Below are positions 9,314-18,779 of a stretch of DNA of 64,000 bases, one piece after another (position 1 is the stretch's first letter; each line of letters begins with the position of its first letter). The position numbers and the translations under genes were made by a program. The stretch is from Paenibacillus sp. HB172176 (lineage in GTDB: Bacteria; Bacillota; Bacilli; Paenibacillales; Paenibacillaceae), in contig NZ_JAATHD010000006.1 of the NCBI RefSeq assembly GCF_011947265.1, forward strand, positions 62,001 to 126,000, given 5' to 3'. The notes under the pieces were generated by a model. It made no database searches and was not told the origin of the DNA. It saw nothing but the letters and a program-made list of their open reading frames with translations.

Positions 9314-11044
9314 ATGAAGCGGATTATGAAGTGGAAATTGCTGCTGATTGTTGTAATGTCGCTAGTTCTGGTATTTCTTGCCGCATGCAGCAAGAATGGC
9401 AATGAGGGGAACAAGGAGGCAACCGAAAACGGCGGCAGTACCGGCGAGAGCGAGCCCGTCCATCTGACCTGGGGCATTCAGGGAGATACCAAGGCCAACG
9501 ATTCCGGCTGGCCATACGACACGATTCAGGAAATGGAAAAGCAGCTCAATATTAAATTCGATATAGTGGATCTTCCCGAAGAAAAGCTTAAGCTGATGCT
9601 TTCCTCCGGTACAGAATTGCCGGATATTATCACGACGGGCAATCAGGACATCGCCAAGCAAATGATTGAGGGAGGCTTGGTCATTGCGATGGATCCTTAT
9701 CTGGAGCAATATGGCTCCGATATCGTCAATAACTTCCCACTAAGAGCGAATTTCTCCAGAAAATCATTAAGCGACAGCTCGGAAAATCTCTATTGGGTGC
9801 CTTTCCAAGCGGGCAATGACGGCTTTACCGGGAGCTTCGGAGTCGGTTATTTCACGCGTTGGGATTATTTCAAGGAGCTTGGCGCGCCCGTTATCGGCAG
9901 CGACGAAGAGTACTTGAAGATGATAGCGGAGATGGTGAAAGCGCATCCGACAACGGAAGACGGCAAAAAAACATACGGCTTCGGCTTGTTTACGGACTGG
10001 AATAAATGGCCGTACGTTATGCTGAAGAGCAGCACCAATTTTGTAGTCGATTGCAATGCCGGCTTCTGCGATGTGAGAACGAATGAAATTGTGGATATGT
10101 ACAACGACGGGGACAATATTTTGTGGCAAAGTCTGCAATTTTATAACAAGGCGAATCAAATGGGCATCTTCGATACCGACAGTCTGGTTCAGAAGTATGC
10201 CGATTACACGGGGAAGATTACCGGCGGTCAATATATGTCTGTGCTCGGTTCCTGGATGTTCAATGATTTCAATACCGCTCAAGCTCAGAAAGATCCGAAT
10301 ACGCTGGCTGCCTATGAACCGATTCCGATTGAAGGCATGAGTGCCTATGCCAACGCGAATTATGAAGCGGGGCTTGCCAACCGACTTGTCGGAATTACCA
10401 AAAGCAGCAAAAACCCGGCCAAAGCGGTCGAATTGATCAATTTCCTTAATTCCTATGACGGCATTCGCTTGCTTCAAAGCGGTATTCAAGGCGTGCATTG
10501 GGATATGGTGGACGGCAAACCGCAAATGAAGGAAGAAGTGCTGAAAGCTGCGGCAAGCGGCGACGATAAAGTGAAGAAGGAGTGGGGTCTGCAGTTTGAC
10601 GTTAACTTCGCCGGCATTTCTCCAGGGGAAACGCATCCCGACGGCGCTCCGCTCAGCTTGTTCAACACAACGGAAGCCTGGAAGCTTAGCATGACGGCCG
10701 CAGATAAGGATTTTGCCGAGCACTATGGAGCGGAAACCAAAAACGATGTCTACATTAACCTGAAGGAAGAAGGCAAGTTTTTCGATATCAGCACATGGAA
10801 AACGGGCATTAACGCGCTGCTCGAATCGCCGCCTGACGATATTAAGCGAATCGGCACTCAGTTGGAGGAAATCTGGCTTAGAGGCGCGCCTTCCGCTATA
10901 CTGGCCAAAACCGACGAGGAATTCGAAGCGGCGAAGCAGGATACGCTGAAAAAGCTGAAAGCGGCAGGCTCGGAGAAATATTGGGCATGGTATCAAGAGG
11001 CATGGGAGAATGCCAAGTCCAAATACGCCGAATTTGCCAAGTAA
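9314..11044 (+). CDS. Extracellular sugar-binding lipoprotein, LplA type
   Basis: 576 residues. The ATG at 9314 follows GGGGGGAAG; the in-frame start at 9251 lacks a site and would bury the signal peptide. Lipoprotein signal peptide with lipobox LAAC and lipidated Cys25, followed by a Gly/Asn/Glu-rich linker. The body is a family-1 extracellular solute-binding protein of the long 550-580 residue class typical of LplA. Motifs include DLPEEKLKLMLSSGTELPDII near 95 and VELINFLNSYDGIRLLQSGIQG near 385. It captures an oligosaccharide at the cell surface for the two permeases upstream. Confidence 0.9.
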   Translation: MKRIMKWKLLLIVVMSLVLVFLAACSKNGNEGNKEATENGGSTGESEPVHLTWGIQGDTKANDSGWPYDTIQEMEKQLNIKFDIVDLPEEKLKLMLSSGTELPDIITTGNQDIAKQMIEGGLVIAMDPYLEQYGSDIVNNFPLRANFSRKSLSDSSENLYWVPFQAGNDGFTGSFGVGYFTRWDYFKELGAPVIGSDEEYLKMIAEMVKAHPTTEDGKKTYGFGLFTDWNKWPYVMLKSSTNFVVDCNAGFCDVRTNEIVDMYNDGDNILWQSLQFYNKANQMGIFDTDSLVQKYADYTGKITGGQYMSVLGSWMFNDFNTAQAQKDPNTLAAYEPIPIEGMSAYANANYEAGLANRLVGITKSSKNPAKAVELINFLNSYDGIRLLQSGIQGVHWDMVDGKPQMKEEVLKAAASGDDKVKKEWGLQFDVNFAGISPGETHPDGAPLSLFNTTEAWKLSMTAADKDFAEHYGAETKNDVYINLKEEGKFFDISTWKTGINALLESPPDDIKRIGTQLEEIWLRGAPSAILAKTDEEFEAAKQDTLKKLKAAGSEKYWAWYQEAWENAKSKYAEFAK

Positions 11045-11059
11045 GCCGGGGGCTCCGAT

Positions 11060-13546
11060 ATGAAATCATTAAAGCAGTTGATCGCAACGGCCGATTTGCG
11101 TTATGAAGGAATTGAGCGAATAGCGGAAGCGGGTCTTCCTTTTGGAAACGGGAGGATGGGAACGCTCGTTTGGCTGACGCCGAGGGAGCTGCGCATGCAG
11201 ATTAATCGTGTTGATTTGTTCGCCAGCGATGCGGCATCGACCTCTTTCTCCGACCTTGATTCCGATTATTACGGAGGCTGCGGCTTGATTGATATTCAAT
11301 TTGGCGAGGCCGTGTTCACAAGTCAGACGCGTCAGCATTTGTCGGTATATGATGGAAGAATCGAGATTGAAGCGGAGCAGGTGCATATCGCCTGCTTCGC
11401 CCTCCCTGATCAGGACGCGTTTATCGTGGAGATTACCGATAGGCGCGAGCTTCCGAAGCCGATATCCGTTCATCTTCGAACGATGCGAGGCGGCAGCGAA
11501 TATACGGTTGGGAGACGACCGTATATTCATCCGTCTCTGCGTAAGGATGGGGCATACACGTATGTAAGAACACATCATCATCTTGCCACCTCTATATTGC
11601 ATCAATCAAATAGACGACTCTCCTTGACGCAGATTTTTGAAGAGGGGCAATACGACAGCCGCTCGTTCCTTGAACTGGAAGGCTTTGGTCGGACTGCGGA
11701 GGCATGGAATCGCAACAGCGCGGAATCGGTGCTGACGTTTGAAGCAGGACGCGGCTCATTAACGGTAGCGATCGCAACCGCCCAATCCTTCGATCGGCAG
11801 GAGAAGCTTTGCACTGCGCTATCTGCCATCGGCGCGGAGTCGTTTCCGGCGTTGTCGGCAAACGCAAGAACCTGGTGGCATCAATTCTGGTCGAGAGCGC
11901 CTCTTATGCGACTGGAAAGCCAGGACGGTTCAGCGAATGCGGTTGCTATGCATGCCGTCTTTTTTCTATATCTGATGGCAAGCGTGTCACGGGGCAGCCA
12001 TATGGCTCGATATGCAGGTCTTCTCTTCAAAACGGCCGGCGACTTCGGAATGTGGGGGGCGCAATATTGGTGGCATAACCAATCCTGCTATTACTCGCCT
12101 TTGGTTGCAGCCGGCTGCTTCGAGCTTGCCGACGCGTTCTATGAACAGATCTGGAACAATAGAGCCGCTTACCGAACAGCCGCCCGGCAGCAGTGGGGCA
12201 GTCAGGGGATGTTCATACCGGAAACCTGCTGGTTCAACGGCCCTGACGAATTGCCGGAATCGCTTGCTTCGGAAATGGAAGAGCTTTATACCAACAGGAA
12301 GCCATGGGAGGAAAGAAGCGCAGCCTTCAGGCTCAATGCGGAAGGCCGCAACCCCTTCGAATCCCGATGGAACTGGCAATGCGTTGTCAAGCCGGAGGAT
12401 GAGGAGACTGTTGCGCCTTACAGCTATGTGAACCATATTTTCTCGACTACGGCCAAAATCGCTTATTTGTTCTGGGTGAGATATCGGACGACAGGCGATG
12501 AGGACTGGCTTCGGAACAGAGCCTATCCGATGCTGAAGGATGCAGCTGATTTGTATTTGCATTTGCCCTTTGTGGAGGAGGGGGAGGATGGTTATCTTCA
12601 TCTGCGTCATGTGAACAATCACGAGGACATGTGGGACGCAAGCGATACGATATCCGAGCTTGCGGCCATTCACGGCATACTTCCGATTGCGGTTAAAGCT
12701 GCGGAGATTCTGAAGCTCGATGAAGAGCATCGTCATGTATGGAGTGTCTTCGAGCGCCGTATGACGCCTATTCTGACAAATGTCAGCAAGGGAACGCTGG
12801 CGCCCCGACAGGAAGGCGAGGAAGAATGCTGGAGCAGCGGCGCAGGTCCGGTGCGACGCGGACGCGAGTCGTATTACCACGCGATGGATCCTGTTATCTT
12901 GTACGACCTGATAACGCCGGCTACTCCTGACTCGAGGCAACGCAGCCTTGCGGAGAGCACTTATCGCAAATGCTTGCAGCTGCGAGGCTTCGGCACGTCA
13001 GCTTGCAGTATCGGCGAGCTGGATCCTTTCGTTATTGCTCCCGGAAGAATGGGGGATAAGGAGGCTGTCGAGCAATTTGTGCCTAAGCTGCTTCTGGAAG
13101 TTTCGCCGGATAATTTCTGCGATCCCGAGGGCTCCGGCTTTACAGTCATTCTTGATAATCGATTGACTCTGAGAGAAGGTCCGCAAGCGATTTCGGGGCA
13201 ACGTATGGGTCAGGCAACGGAAGCGATGATCAATGCGTTATGCCGCGCGTTCCCGCCTTCTCCTGCGGAAGAGCCCGTGTTGCATCTGTTCTCCGCGTTG
13301 CCGGAGAGCTGGGACGCCGAAATTCGGCTGCCTGCCGCCAACGGCTATCAAGTGGAGGCGTGCAAGAGAAATGGAACAATCGAATATGTGAAATTGACAG
13401 CGTCACGCGACCTTCCCTTGCTCGTGTGCAATCCCTGGGGGGAGAGGGAGGCGGTCATTGATTATGGCAGCCATTCCGAGCGGCATTCGGGCAAGCAGTT
13501 TCAGGTGAAGGGCAGTTGCGAGCTGTCCGAAGGGGCAGGAGATTAA
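11060..13546 (+). CDS. Divergent GH95-like (alpha/alpha)6-barrel protein
   Basis: 828 residues, 15 nt after the binding-protein gene, so part of the transporter operon; no signal peptide. The N-terminus (AEAGLPFGNGRMGTLVW) is the GH95-type beta-sandwich signature. The middle has barrel helices with FGMWGAQYWWHNQSCYYSPL where the substrate pocket lies in GH95 proteins. Unlike the genes at 874 and 44146, I see neither Asn-x-Asn, nor a SPEN motif, nor a DGNFG-like motif near the C-terminus; that region reads GQRMGQATEAMINAL. Candidate acids are in VNNHEDMWDASD (about 515-527). It may be a different hydrolase of the same fold, or a lyase. Substrate unknown. Confidence 0.65.
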   Translation: MKSLKQLIATADLRYEGIERIAEAGLPFGNGRMGTLVWLTPRELRMQINRVDLFASDAASTSFSDLDSDYYGGCGLIDIQFGEAVFTSQTRQHLSVYDGRIEIEAEQVHIACFALPDQDAFIVEITDRRELPKPISVHLRTMRGGSEYTVGRRPYIHPSLRKDGAYTYVRTHHHLATSILHQSNRRLSLTQIFEEGQYDSRSFLELEGFGRTAEAWNRNSAESVLTFEAGRGSLTVAIATAQSFDRQEKLCTALSAIGAESFPALSANARTWWHQFWSRAPLMRLESQDGSANAVAMHAVFFLYLMASVSRGSHMARYAGLLFKTAGDFGMWGAQYWWHNQSCYYSPLVAAGCFELADAFYEQIWNNRAAYRTAARQQWGSQGMFIPETCWFNGPDELPESLASEMEELYTNRKPWEERSAAFRLNAEGRNPFESRWNWQCVVKPEDEETVAPYSYVNHIFSTTAKIAYLFWVRYRTTGDEDWLRNRAYPMLKDAADLYLHLPFVEEGEDGYLHLRHVNNHEDMWDASDTISELAAIHGILPIAVKAAEILKLDEEHRHVWSVFERRMTPILTNVSKGTLAPRQEGEEECWSSGAGPVRRGRESYYHAMDPVILYDLITPATPDSRQRSLAESTYRKCLQLRGFGTSACSIGELDPFVIAPGRMGDKEAVEQFVPKLLLEVSPDNFCDPEGSGFTVILDNRLTLREGPQAISGQRMGQATEAMINALCRAFPPSPAEEPVLHLFSALPESWDAEIRLPAANGYQVEACKRNGTIEYVKLTASRDLPLLVCNPWGEREAVIDYGSHSERHSGKQFQVKGSCELSEGAGD

Positions 13547-13581
13547 GCAGCACATAATGGCTAATATCAAATGTCGTCAGG

Positions 13582-13617
13582 GCGTTCCGCGAACCATAGC
13601 GTCGCGGAACGCTTTTT
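13582..13617 (+). terminator. Intrinsic terminator of the first glycan locus
   Basis: GCGTTCCGCGA (13582-13592) pairs perfectly with TCGCGGAACGC (13602-13612), followed by TTTTT. It is 35 nt after the stop of the GH95-like gene. Confidence 0.9.
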
Positions 13618-13905
13618 GTGCTAACTATAGCTTATAAAATTTCGAGTAACGTACTTTCTAAGACGATTCTAGCGATAGATAATTATGCAACATCTGAACT
13701 TGTGAATAAATAAATCGAAGAAACAAGACTTTGTGTTAGATCCCCAATTCGTGTTCCACAAAGACACCCCTCCTCTTCCCTAAGCGAGTGCTTCGCTTGC
13801 GGCAAACAGACATCTTCGCAATTATCCAGAAAAGCTGAAGCTGTTCTATTTGACAAGCAGATACGAATTTGTTCCGATATGCACATTCATAGTTAGATGC
13901 ATGTT
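13618..13905. other. Non-coding stretch before the collagen-like genes
   Basis: I see no credible gene here on either strand. The segment is AT-rich compared with the flanking hydrolase gene and probably carries the promoter region of the collagen-like genes. Confidence 0.5.
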
Positions 13906-13914
13906 CATAAAATA
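13906..13914 (+). promoter_or_regulatory. Possible mother-cell (sigma-K/E type) -10 element
   Basis: CATAAAATA fits the CATANNNTA pattern of sigma-K -10 boxes and lies 33 nt before the TTG start. I cannot place a convincing -35 AC at the usual distance, so this is a weak call supported mainly by the exosporium-like product. Confidence 0.25.
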
Positions 13915-13938
13915 TAAAACATTAAGGAGGTGTCTCAA

Positions 13939-15273
13939 TTGAAAAGCAGCGTGCAAAAAAAACAAAAGAAGCATACTCGGCAAGTAGTCGTCCGAAAAAA
14001 AGTCTTGTCAGCATCATGTTCAAACTCTAGTCATGTGAGTAAAAAAAAACGAGGAAATAAAAGAAAGGTGATTAAATGTAAGAAGCTGATTCTCATCAAA
14101 GGTCCAAAAGGTTGTAGAGGAGCAATAGGCCCAACTGGCCCAACTGGGGCAACTGGTCCAACCGGCGTAACCGGGGAAACTGGTGATAGAGGTCCACGAG
14201 GCAAACGTGGTCATGAAGGGCATCGTGGTAAGAAAGGAGCAACCGGAGCAACCGGAGCAACCGGAGCAACCGGAGCAACCGGAGCAACCGGAGCAACCGG
14301 AGCAACCGGAGCAACCGGAGCAACCGGAGTAACCGGAGTAACCGGAGCAACCGGAACAACCGGAGCAGACGGAGCAACGGGTCCGACCGGCTCGACGGGA
14401 GCGGAAGGAGCGACGGGTCCGACCGGCCCGACGGGAGCGGAAGGAGCGACGGGTCCGACCGGCTCGACGGGAGCAGACGGAGCGACGGGTCCGACCGGCC
14501 CGACGGGAGCAGACGGAGCGACGGGTCCGACCGGCCCGACGGGAGCAGACGGAGCGACGGGTCCGACCGGCCCGACGGGAGCAGACGGAGCGACGGGTCC
14601 GACCGGCTCGACGGGAGCAGACGGAGCGACGGGTCCGACCGGCTCGACGGGTCCGACCGGCCCGACGGGAGCAGACGGAGCGACGGGTCCGACCGGCTCG
14701 ACGGGAGCGGAAGGAGCGACGGGTCCGACCGGCCCGACGGGAGCGGAAGGAGCAACGGGTCCGACCGGCCCGACGGGAGCAGACGGAGCGACGGGTCCGA
14801 CCGGCCCGACAGGAGCAGACGGAGCGACAGGTCCGACTGGACCGACCGGTTCAGCAGTCGAGCTGGGTGGTATTCAAACTCAGCTTTTGGAAGCTCCAGT
14901 TTCAATAGACGATGGTGACAATGTTGTATTTGACACGTTAGTCAATGATCAAAGTTCGAATATCAGTTACAATTTGGGGACTGGAGAGTTTACGATTTCG
15001 GCAATTGGTTTGTATTATGTTGAATGGTGGGTCAGTACAGATGGAGCAGGCACTTCCCCGTCTGTCACTTTTAGTATTCTTTTGGATGGCGGTGGAGATA
15101 TTTCGGCTTCCTCGCCAATTCCAACCGGGCAACTAAATGGCAGTGCTCTTCTATCAGTTGCAACTGTACCGGCCATTCTTACTTTGGTTAATGCTACGGG
15201 GCAGACTGTGGGCTTTGGGCAAACACCTGTTCAAGCCAATATAGTCATTTCAGAAGTCAATGTGCCCATTTAA
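13939..15273 (+). CDS. Collagen-like repeat surface protein (BclA/exosporium type)
   Basis: 444 residues. The likely start is TTG at 13939, 8 nt after AAGGAGG; an in-frame GTG at 13930 overlaps that site. Residues about 1-50 are Lys/Arg/Ser-rich. Residues about 52-303 are Gly-X-Y collagen triplets: mixed triplets, then ten GAT triplets in a row, then thirteen units of type [12 protein letters not shown]. Residues about 304-444 form a beta-rich domain ([19 protein letters not shown], ending VISEVNVPI) of the C1q/TNF-like kind that trimerises BclA-type spore filaments. The Thr-rich triplets are typical O-glycosylation sites. Spore-surface location is inferred from the family. The downstream gene repeats the terminal domain. 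Confidence 0.8.
   Translation: MKSSVQKKQKKHTRQVVVRKKVLSASCSNSSHVSKKKRGNKRKVIKCKKLILIKGPKGCRGAIGPTGPTGATGPTGVTGETGDRGPRGKRGHEGHRGKKGATGATGATGATGATGATGATGATGATGATGVTGVTGATGTTGADGATGPTGSTGAEGATGPTGPTGAEGATGPTGSTGADGATGPTGPTGADGATGPTGPTGADGATGPTGPTGADGATGPTGSTGADGATGPTGSTGPTGPTGADGATGPTGSTGAEGATGPTGPTGAEGATGPTGPTGADGATGPTGPTGADGATGPTGPTGSAVELGGIQTQLLEAPVSIDDGDNVVFDTLVNDQSSNISYNLGTGEFTISAIGLYYVEWWVSTDGAGTSPSVTFSILLDGGGDISASSPIPTGQLNGSALLSVATVPAILTLVNATGQTVGFGQTPVQANIVISEVNVPI
14236..14361 (+). repeat. Tandem 9-bp repeat encoding Gly-Ala-Thr
   Basis: Ten perfect copies of GGAGCAACC (14236-14325), then four one-base variants to 14361. The lack of synonymous drift suggests recent slippage expansion and possible length variation between strains. 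Confidence 0.95.
14362..14847 (+). repeat. Tandem 36-bp repeat encoding 12-residue collagen units
   Basis: Thirteen units of a 12-residue motif ([12 protein letters not shown] with Asp/Glu and Pro/Ser variants) plus one extra GPTGPT after the eighth unit, 486 bp in all. Units differ at few bases, so unequal crossing-over or slippage in whole units is likely. Confidence 0.95.
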
Positions 15274-15296
15274 CGCTGGTTTCAAAGGAGGTTAAC

Positions 15297-16652
15297 ATGA
15301 GCGATATATTATTACAGTTGGAACTTCTTAGTTCTGGTACAGTGAATACCGGAAGTAATATTGTCTTTGATACAATCGTATACTCTTCCGGGAATATTAG
15401 TTATAACGTTGTAACCGGAGTAATTACTTTTAATGAAGCGGGCAGATATGTTTTGAACTGGTGGGTTTCTACTCAATCTTCCTTTTCTACTAATGGAGCT
15501 GTATTTGCCCTCAGTTCTTCCCAAGGCGATTTTCTTGAAGGAAGCTCTCCTATCAAGACAGGGGTCGTACCCGGATTAGGAGTTATTGAAGTTAGTGCTG
15601 CGCCAGTAACCTTATCGTTGGTTAATGCCAGCACTGCTGCAGTTTTTCTTCCGACATTCATTCCTTTGAAAGCATCTCTTGTTATCGTGCAGGATGATGT
15701 TTCAGTTCCCGGACCGACAGGTCCCACCGGGCCAGCAGGGGCGACTGGCCCAACCGGTCCGACAGGACCTGTCGGACCAACGGGAGCAGATGGAGCAACC
15801 GGCCCAACCGGTCCTTCAGGCGGTCCCGCAGGGCCGACTGGTCCAGAAGGCGCGACGGGTCCGACTGGAGCGAACGGAGCAACAGGAGCAACGGGCCCAA
15901 CGGGAGCAGATGGAGCAACGGGTCCAACCGGCCCAACAGGTACTTTCGAGCCTAACCCATTCGACGTTTATGTTTTGGAGGGTGCAGTTGGAGGGGATGG
16001 AACTCAAGCTAATCCGTTTGGCACGATTCAACAAGGAGTTACAGCTGTTTCTCCGACAGGTACTGTACATGTGCTTGGCGGAACTTATCCGATTACTTCA
16101 CAAATAACAATCAATAAAGCTGGAGTAACAATTCAAGGTTATCCGAATACACTTATATCCTTACAGTCAGCCGTTATAGCGTTTCTTGTAACCGGGGATG
16201 GCATTACTATCGACGGATTAACGATTACAAGCGATAACCCTTATGCAGTAGAATTCATTCAACTCTCGGGAACCAACCATTTGCTTGTTAACAATGTGAT
16301 ATACGGACCGCCTCAAGCGGGTCCTTCCACTGGTTGGGTTGTGAACAGGGGATTTGTTACACAATCGAATGTAGTGAATTTAATTGTAAGAGACAATATT
16401 TTTTATTCAATGAGGCAACCGGCTTATTTAAATCCAAATTCTCAAGGTCATATTATAAATAATATTGTTTACAATACTCGCGGCTTTGTTGTTGATGGGG
16501 CAGTGTTCGTATTTTCAGGCAACTCATGGGGCAGTCCCGTGAATGCAGTCGATATTGCTTTGTTAGTAGGGACTGTCTCTGGACCTCCATATGATCCTTT
16601 AACCGATTTGGCAGCTAATAATAACGATGCTTCAATTAGTGATCAGAGATAG
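15297..16652 (+). CDS. Collagen-like protein with beta-domain and right-handed beta-helix
   Basis: 451 residues, 23 nt after the previous gene with AAAGGAGG before the ATG, so co-transcribed. Residues about 1-138 match the C-terminal domain of the upstream protein ([32 protein letters not shown]). Residues about 139-218 are Gly-X-Y triplets with one break at GPSGGPAG. Residues about 222-451 look like a right-handed parallel beta-helix of the pectate-lyase/DUF1565 kind: [35 protein letters not shown], then [18 protein letters not shown] and GHIINNIVY rungs. No signal peptide, as for exosporium proteins. The C-terminal half may bind or cleave glycans; no catalytic set is evident. By eye it is more AT-rich than its neighbours. 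Confidence 0.75.
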   Translation: MSDILLQLELLSSGTVNTGSNIVFDTIVYSSGNISYNVVTGVITFNEAGRYVLNWWVSTQSSFSTNGAVFALSSSQGDFLEGSSPIKTGVVPGLGVIEVSAAPVTLSLVNASTAAVFLPTFIPLKASLVIVQDDVSVPGPTGPTGPAGATGPTGPTGPVGPTGADGATGPTGPSGGPAGPTGPEGATGPTGANGATGATGPTGADGATGPTGPTGTFEPNPFDVYVLEGAVGGDGTQANPFGTIQQGVTAVSPTGTVHVLGGTYPITSQITINKAGVTIQGYPNTLISLQSAVIAFLVTGDGITIDGLTITSDNPYAVEFIQLSGTNHLLVNNVIYGPPQAGPSTGWVVNRGFVTQSNVVNLIVRDNIFYSMRQPAYLNPNSQGHIINNIVYNTRGFVVDGAVFVFSGNSWGSPVNAVDIALLVGTVSGPPYDPLTDLAANNNDASISDQR

Positions 16653-16728
16653 ACGAGATTATCTTAAACCTTCAGTAAATCAATAATTCGTGGACAGAAA
16701 GCATATTGAAACGATATACATCAATAGG

Positions 16729-16767
16729 ATATCCATTTCGCTATTCAAGCGGATGGGTATTTTTTTT
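16729..16767 (+). terminator. Intrinsic terminator after the collagen-like gene pair
   Basis: ATATCCAT..CGC (16729-16741) pairs with GCG.ATGGGTAT (16749-16760) around a 7-nt loop, followed by seven T. It lies 76 nt after the stop. Confidence 0.85.
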
Positions 16768-17070
16768 CATTAAACCATGGGATAAACAGATTAGCATTGA
16801 AAGCTCGTTGTTCGGGGACCGGAGTGATTTGGAATTGTAAGGCTTTATGGATTACGACGAGGGTAAGCGCGGTAGACTTTCTTCTCGAAAATAGGCAGAT
16901 GGCGTCCTGTTTGCAACCCGTTCGTGCTACACAAATTGTATGTTGTACGAATAGGGACACTTGGCAGCTTTGGCGATAAGGAAGATTTGTCCGAAATGTC
17001 GTCTTTCATGTCCCTTTTGTTTAGAGCCTGGACAGACGGATAGCTTCTAAAATGTAAATATGACGCAACG
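16768..17070. other. Non-coding stretch between terminator and nucleoside hydrolase gene
   Basis: About 300 bases without a credible gene. Short open frames exist on both strands but lack ribosome sites and recognisable protein features. I see no clear promoter or repeat. Confidence 0.45.
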
Positions 17071-17082
17071 GGAGGTATGCAT

Positions 17083-18003
17083 GTGAGTTTTTCCTTTGAT
17101 ATTCCCCATTGGAGAAAGATACGATTAATAGTCAATACCGATGCCAAGAATGAGGCGGACGATCAGTATGCGATCGCGCATGCGCTGTTAACGCCAAGAT
17201 TTATCGTAAAGGGCATTATTGCGGCTCAATTCGAGAATAATGCCGAAGGAACCGGACGCGTGGATACGATGCTGCAAAGCTATGACGAGGCGTGCAAGAT
17301 TATAGAGCTTATGGATATGACAGGGCGTGTTCCGGTTTATAAAGGAGCGGCTTCCGCTTTGCCAAGCGAGCATGATTCTCTCATGTCGGAGGGCGCGGAG
17401 GCCATTATCAAGGAAGCGATGGCGGAGGACGATAAGCCTTTGTATGTTGTGTTTCTTGGTCCTCTGACAGATCTTGCCGCAGCTTATCTGACCGAGCCTC
17501 GCATTGGCTCTCGATTGAAGGCGATCTGGATTGGAGGGGCCGCATGGCCGCGAGGCGGCTGGGAATTCAATCTCCGAAACGATATTCATGCAGCGAATGT
17601 TGTAATGAATTCCAATATCGAGCTATGGCAAGTTCCTAATCAGGTATACTGCACGATGAGGGTCAGCATTGCCGAGCTGATGTATAAGGTCAAGCCTTAC
17701 GGAAAAATCGGGGAATATCTGTTCCGACAACTGATGGAGTACAATGAACAAGCGACAAGCCCCGGCTGGCCCAAGGGAGAGATGTGGGCCATGGGGGATT
17801 CGCCGGCCATCAGCTTGCTGCTGGACGAGCATGACTATGGCTATGAGCTCAAGCCTGCTCCTAGAATAACATCGGACATGTATTACGTGCATCACCAGAC
17901 GGAACGGAAAATCAGGGTTTATCACACCGTTGACGCCAGATTTACGCTGGAGGATCTGTTCGCCAAGCTCGCTCTGACCTACGGAGCTGGAGCTCGCGAA
18001 TGA
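17083..18003 (+). CDS. Inosine-uridine nucleoside hydrolase family protein
   Basis: 306 residues. GTG at 17083 lies 7 nt after GGAGG; the in-frame ATG at 17077 is only 1 nt after it, so GTG is the better start. The N-terminal VNTDAKNEADDQYAIAHAL is a variant of the calcium-binding DxDxxxDD motif of nucleoside hydrolases, with Asn in place of the first Asp. VVFLGPLTDLAAAYL and AIWIGGAAWPRGGWEFNLRNDIHAA match the core and the second metal-site loop (family NxxxD). The predicted reaction releases a base from a ribonucleoside, but in glycan loci this fold can act on other N-ribosyl compounds. Its 3' end overlaps the convergent AraC gene by 25 nt. Confidence 0.75.
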   Translation: MSFSFDIPHWRKIRLIVNTDAKNEADDQYAIAHALLTPRFIVKGIIAAQFENNAEGTGRVDTMLQSYDEACKIIELMDMTGRVPVYKGAASALPSEHDSLMSEGAEAIIKEAMAEDDKPLYVVFLGPLTDLAAAYLTEPRIGSRLKAIWIGGAAWPRGGWEFNLRNDIHAANVVMNSNIELWQVPNQVYCTMRVSIAELMYKVKPYGKIGEYLFRQLMEYNEQATSPGWPKGEMWAMGDSPAISLLLDEHDYGYELKPAPRITSDMYYVHHQTERKIRVYHTVDARFTLEDLFAKLALTYGAGARE

Positions 18004-18779
18004 GCGGAATTCAGTCTGAAGCAGGTAGGCGTAACCCCGGTCGCTTTCTTGAATTGTCTCATGAAATGTGTTTCAGTGTTGTAGCCGCACATCTCGGCAA
18101 TTCGGGCGATGGCGATATCCGTGGTGGATAACAAGTATTTGGCGCGTTCGATTCTGCTGGCAATCACATCGGCCACTGGACTGACGCCGAAATAGTGCTT
18201 GTACAAATGCTGAAAGCTTGATCGGCTCATGGATAAATCATTCGCCAGGCAATCAATTGTCCATGGGAGAAAGGGCTGATTGTAGATTTTCGAGCGGAAA
18301 ATGGACAGCTTGTGGTAATGAGAATTTCCCCGATTCAAGCCCGGCTCGTGTATGCTGTTGCTCAGCTTCAGGAAGAACAGCTTCAAGGAGGTCTCCAGAG
18401 TATCCATGCGATTCCGACTGCCGGTATACATTTCATAGCATAATTGATTGATCAGCAGCGACAACTCACGTGCATTCCCGATTTGCACAAGCTGATTTCT
18501 CGGAATATCGAGCGTCTCGAGAAACCGAATTTCCTCCTCATTCATCTGAAAATGAAACCAGTCATTGGAAAATACGGAGCCGAGCGCGCGATATGATTGG
18601 GGAACATGCTTGTCGTAGAGAATAAAGGAGTCTCGTTCGGCGGCAACCTCGCGGTTTCCAAAAAAGAATAGAGCCGGACTTTTAAGCAGCAGAAGAAGAT
18701 AGTCGCCGGAGCCGCCAGGCCGATGAATGCGGAAGTTCGCATCATGACGATGATGGTACCCGATTCTGACAAGTTGCAT
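17979..18779 (-). CDS. AraC-family transcriptional regulator
   Basis: 266 residues. The ATG at 18779 follows GGAGG by 5 nt; an upstream in-frame ATG at 18872 has no site. N-terminal cupin-like half begins MQLVRIGYHHRHDANFRIHRPGG. C-terminal DNA-binding half has WTIDCLANDLSMSRSSFQHLYKHYFG and IARIAEMCGYNTETHFMRQFKKATG. It is divergent from the GH51 arabinofuranosidase gene, which it probably regulates, and its tail overlaps the tail of the nucleoside hydrolase gene. Confidence 0.88.
   Translation of the reverse strand: MQLVRIGYHHRHDANFRIHRPGGSGDYLLLLLKSPALFFFGNREVAAERDSFILYDKHVPQSYRALGSVFSNDWFHFQMNEEEIRFLETLDIPRNQLVQIGNARELSLLINQLCYEMYTGSRNRMDTLETSLKLFFLKLSNSIHEPGLNRGNSHYHKLSIFRSKIYNQPFLPWTIDCLANDLSMSRSSFQHLYKHYFGVSPVADVIASRIERAKYLLSTTDIAIARIAEMCGYNTETHFMRQFKKATGVTPTCFRLNSAHSRAPAP

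Noticed and set aside
9767..10996. 409-codon open frame antisense to the binding lipoprotein gene
   Set aside because: No domain or ribosome site is visible, while the plus-strand lipoprotein is a clear family member with a lipobox.
11987..12940. 317-codon minus-strand open frame inside the GH95-like gene
   Set aside because: The composition is that of an antisense shadow, with no recognisable protein features.
14236..14847. Regular repeats that could suggest a CRISPR array
   Set aside because: The units are contiguous, in frame, without spacers, and encode Gly-X-Y triplets.
14096..14905. 269-codon open frame on the minus strand made of Leu/Arg/Ser/Asp repeats
   Set aside because: It is the antisense of the collagen repeat array. 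The low-complexity product follows from the repeat, and there is no ribosome site.
16845..17147. 100-codon minus-strand open frame before the nucleoside hydrolase gene
   Set aside because: It runs into the nucleoside hydrolase start, has no ribosome site, and shows no recognisable features.
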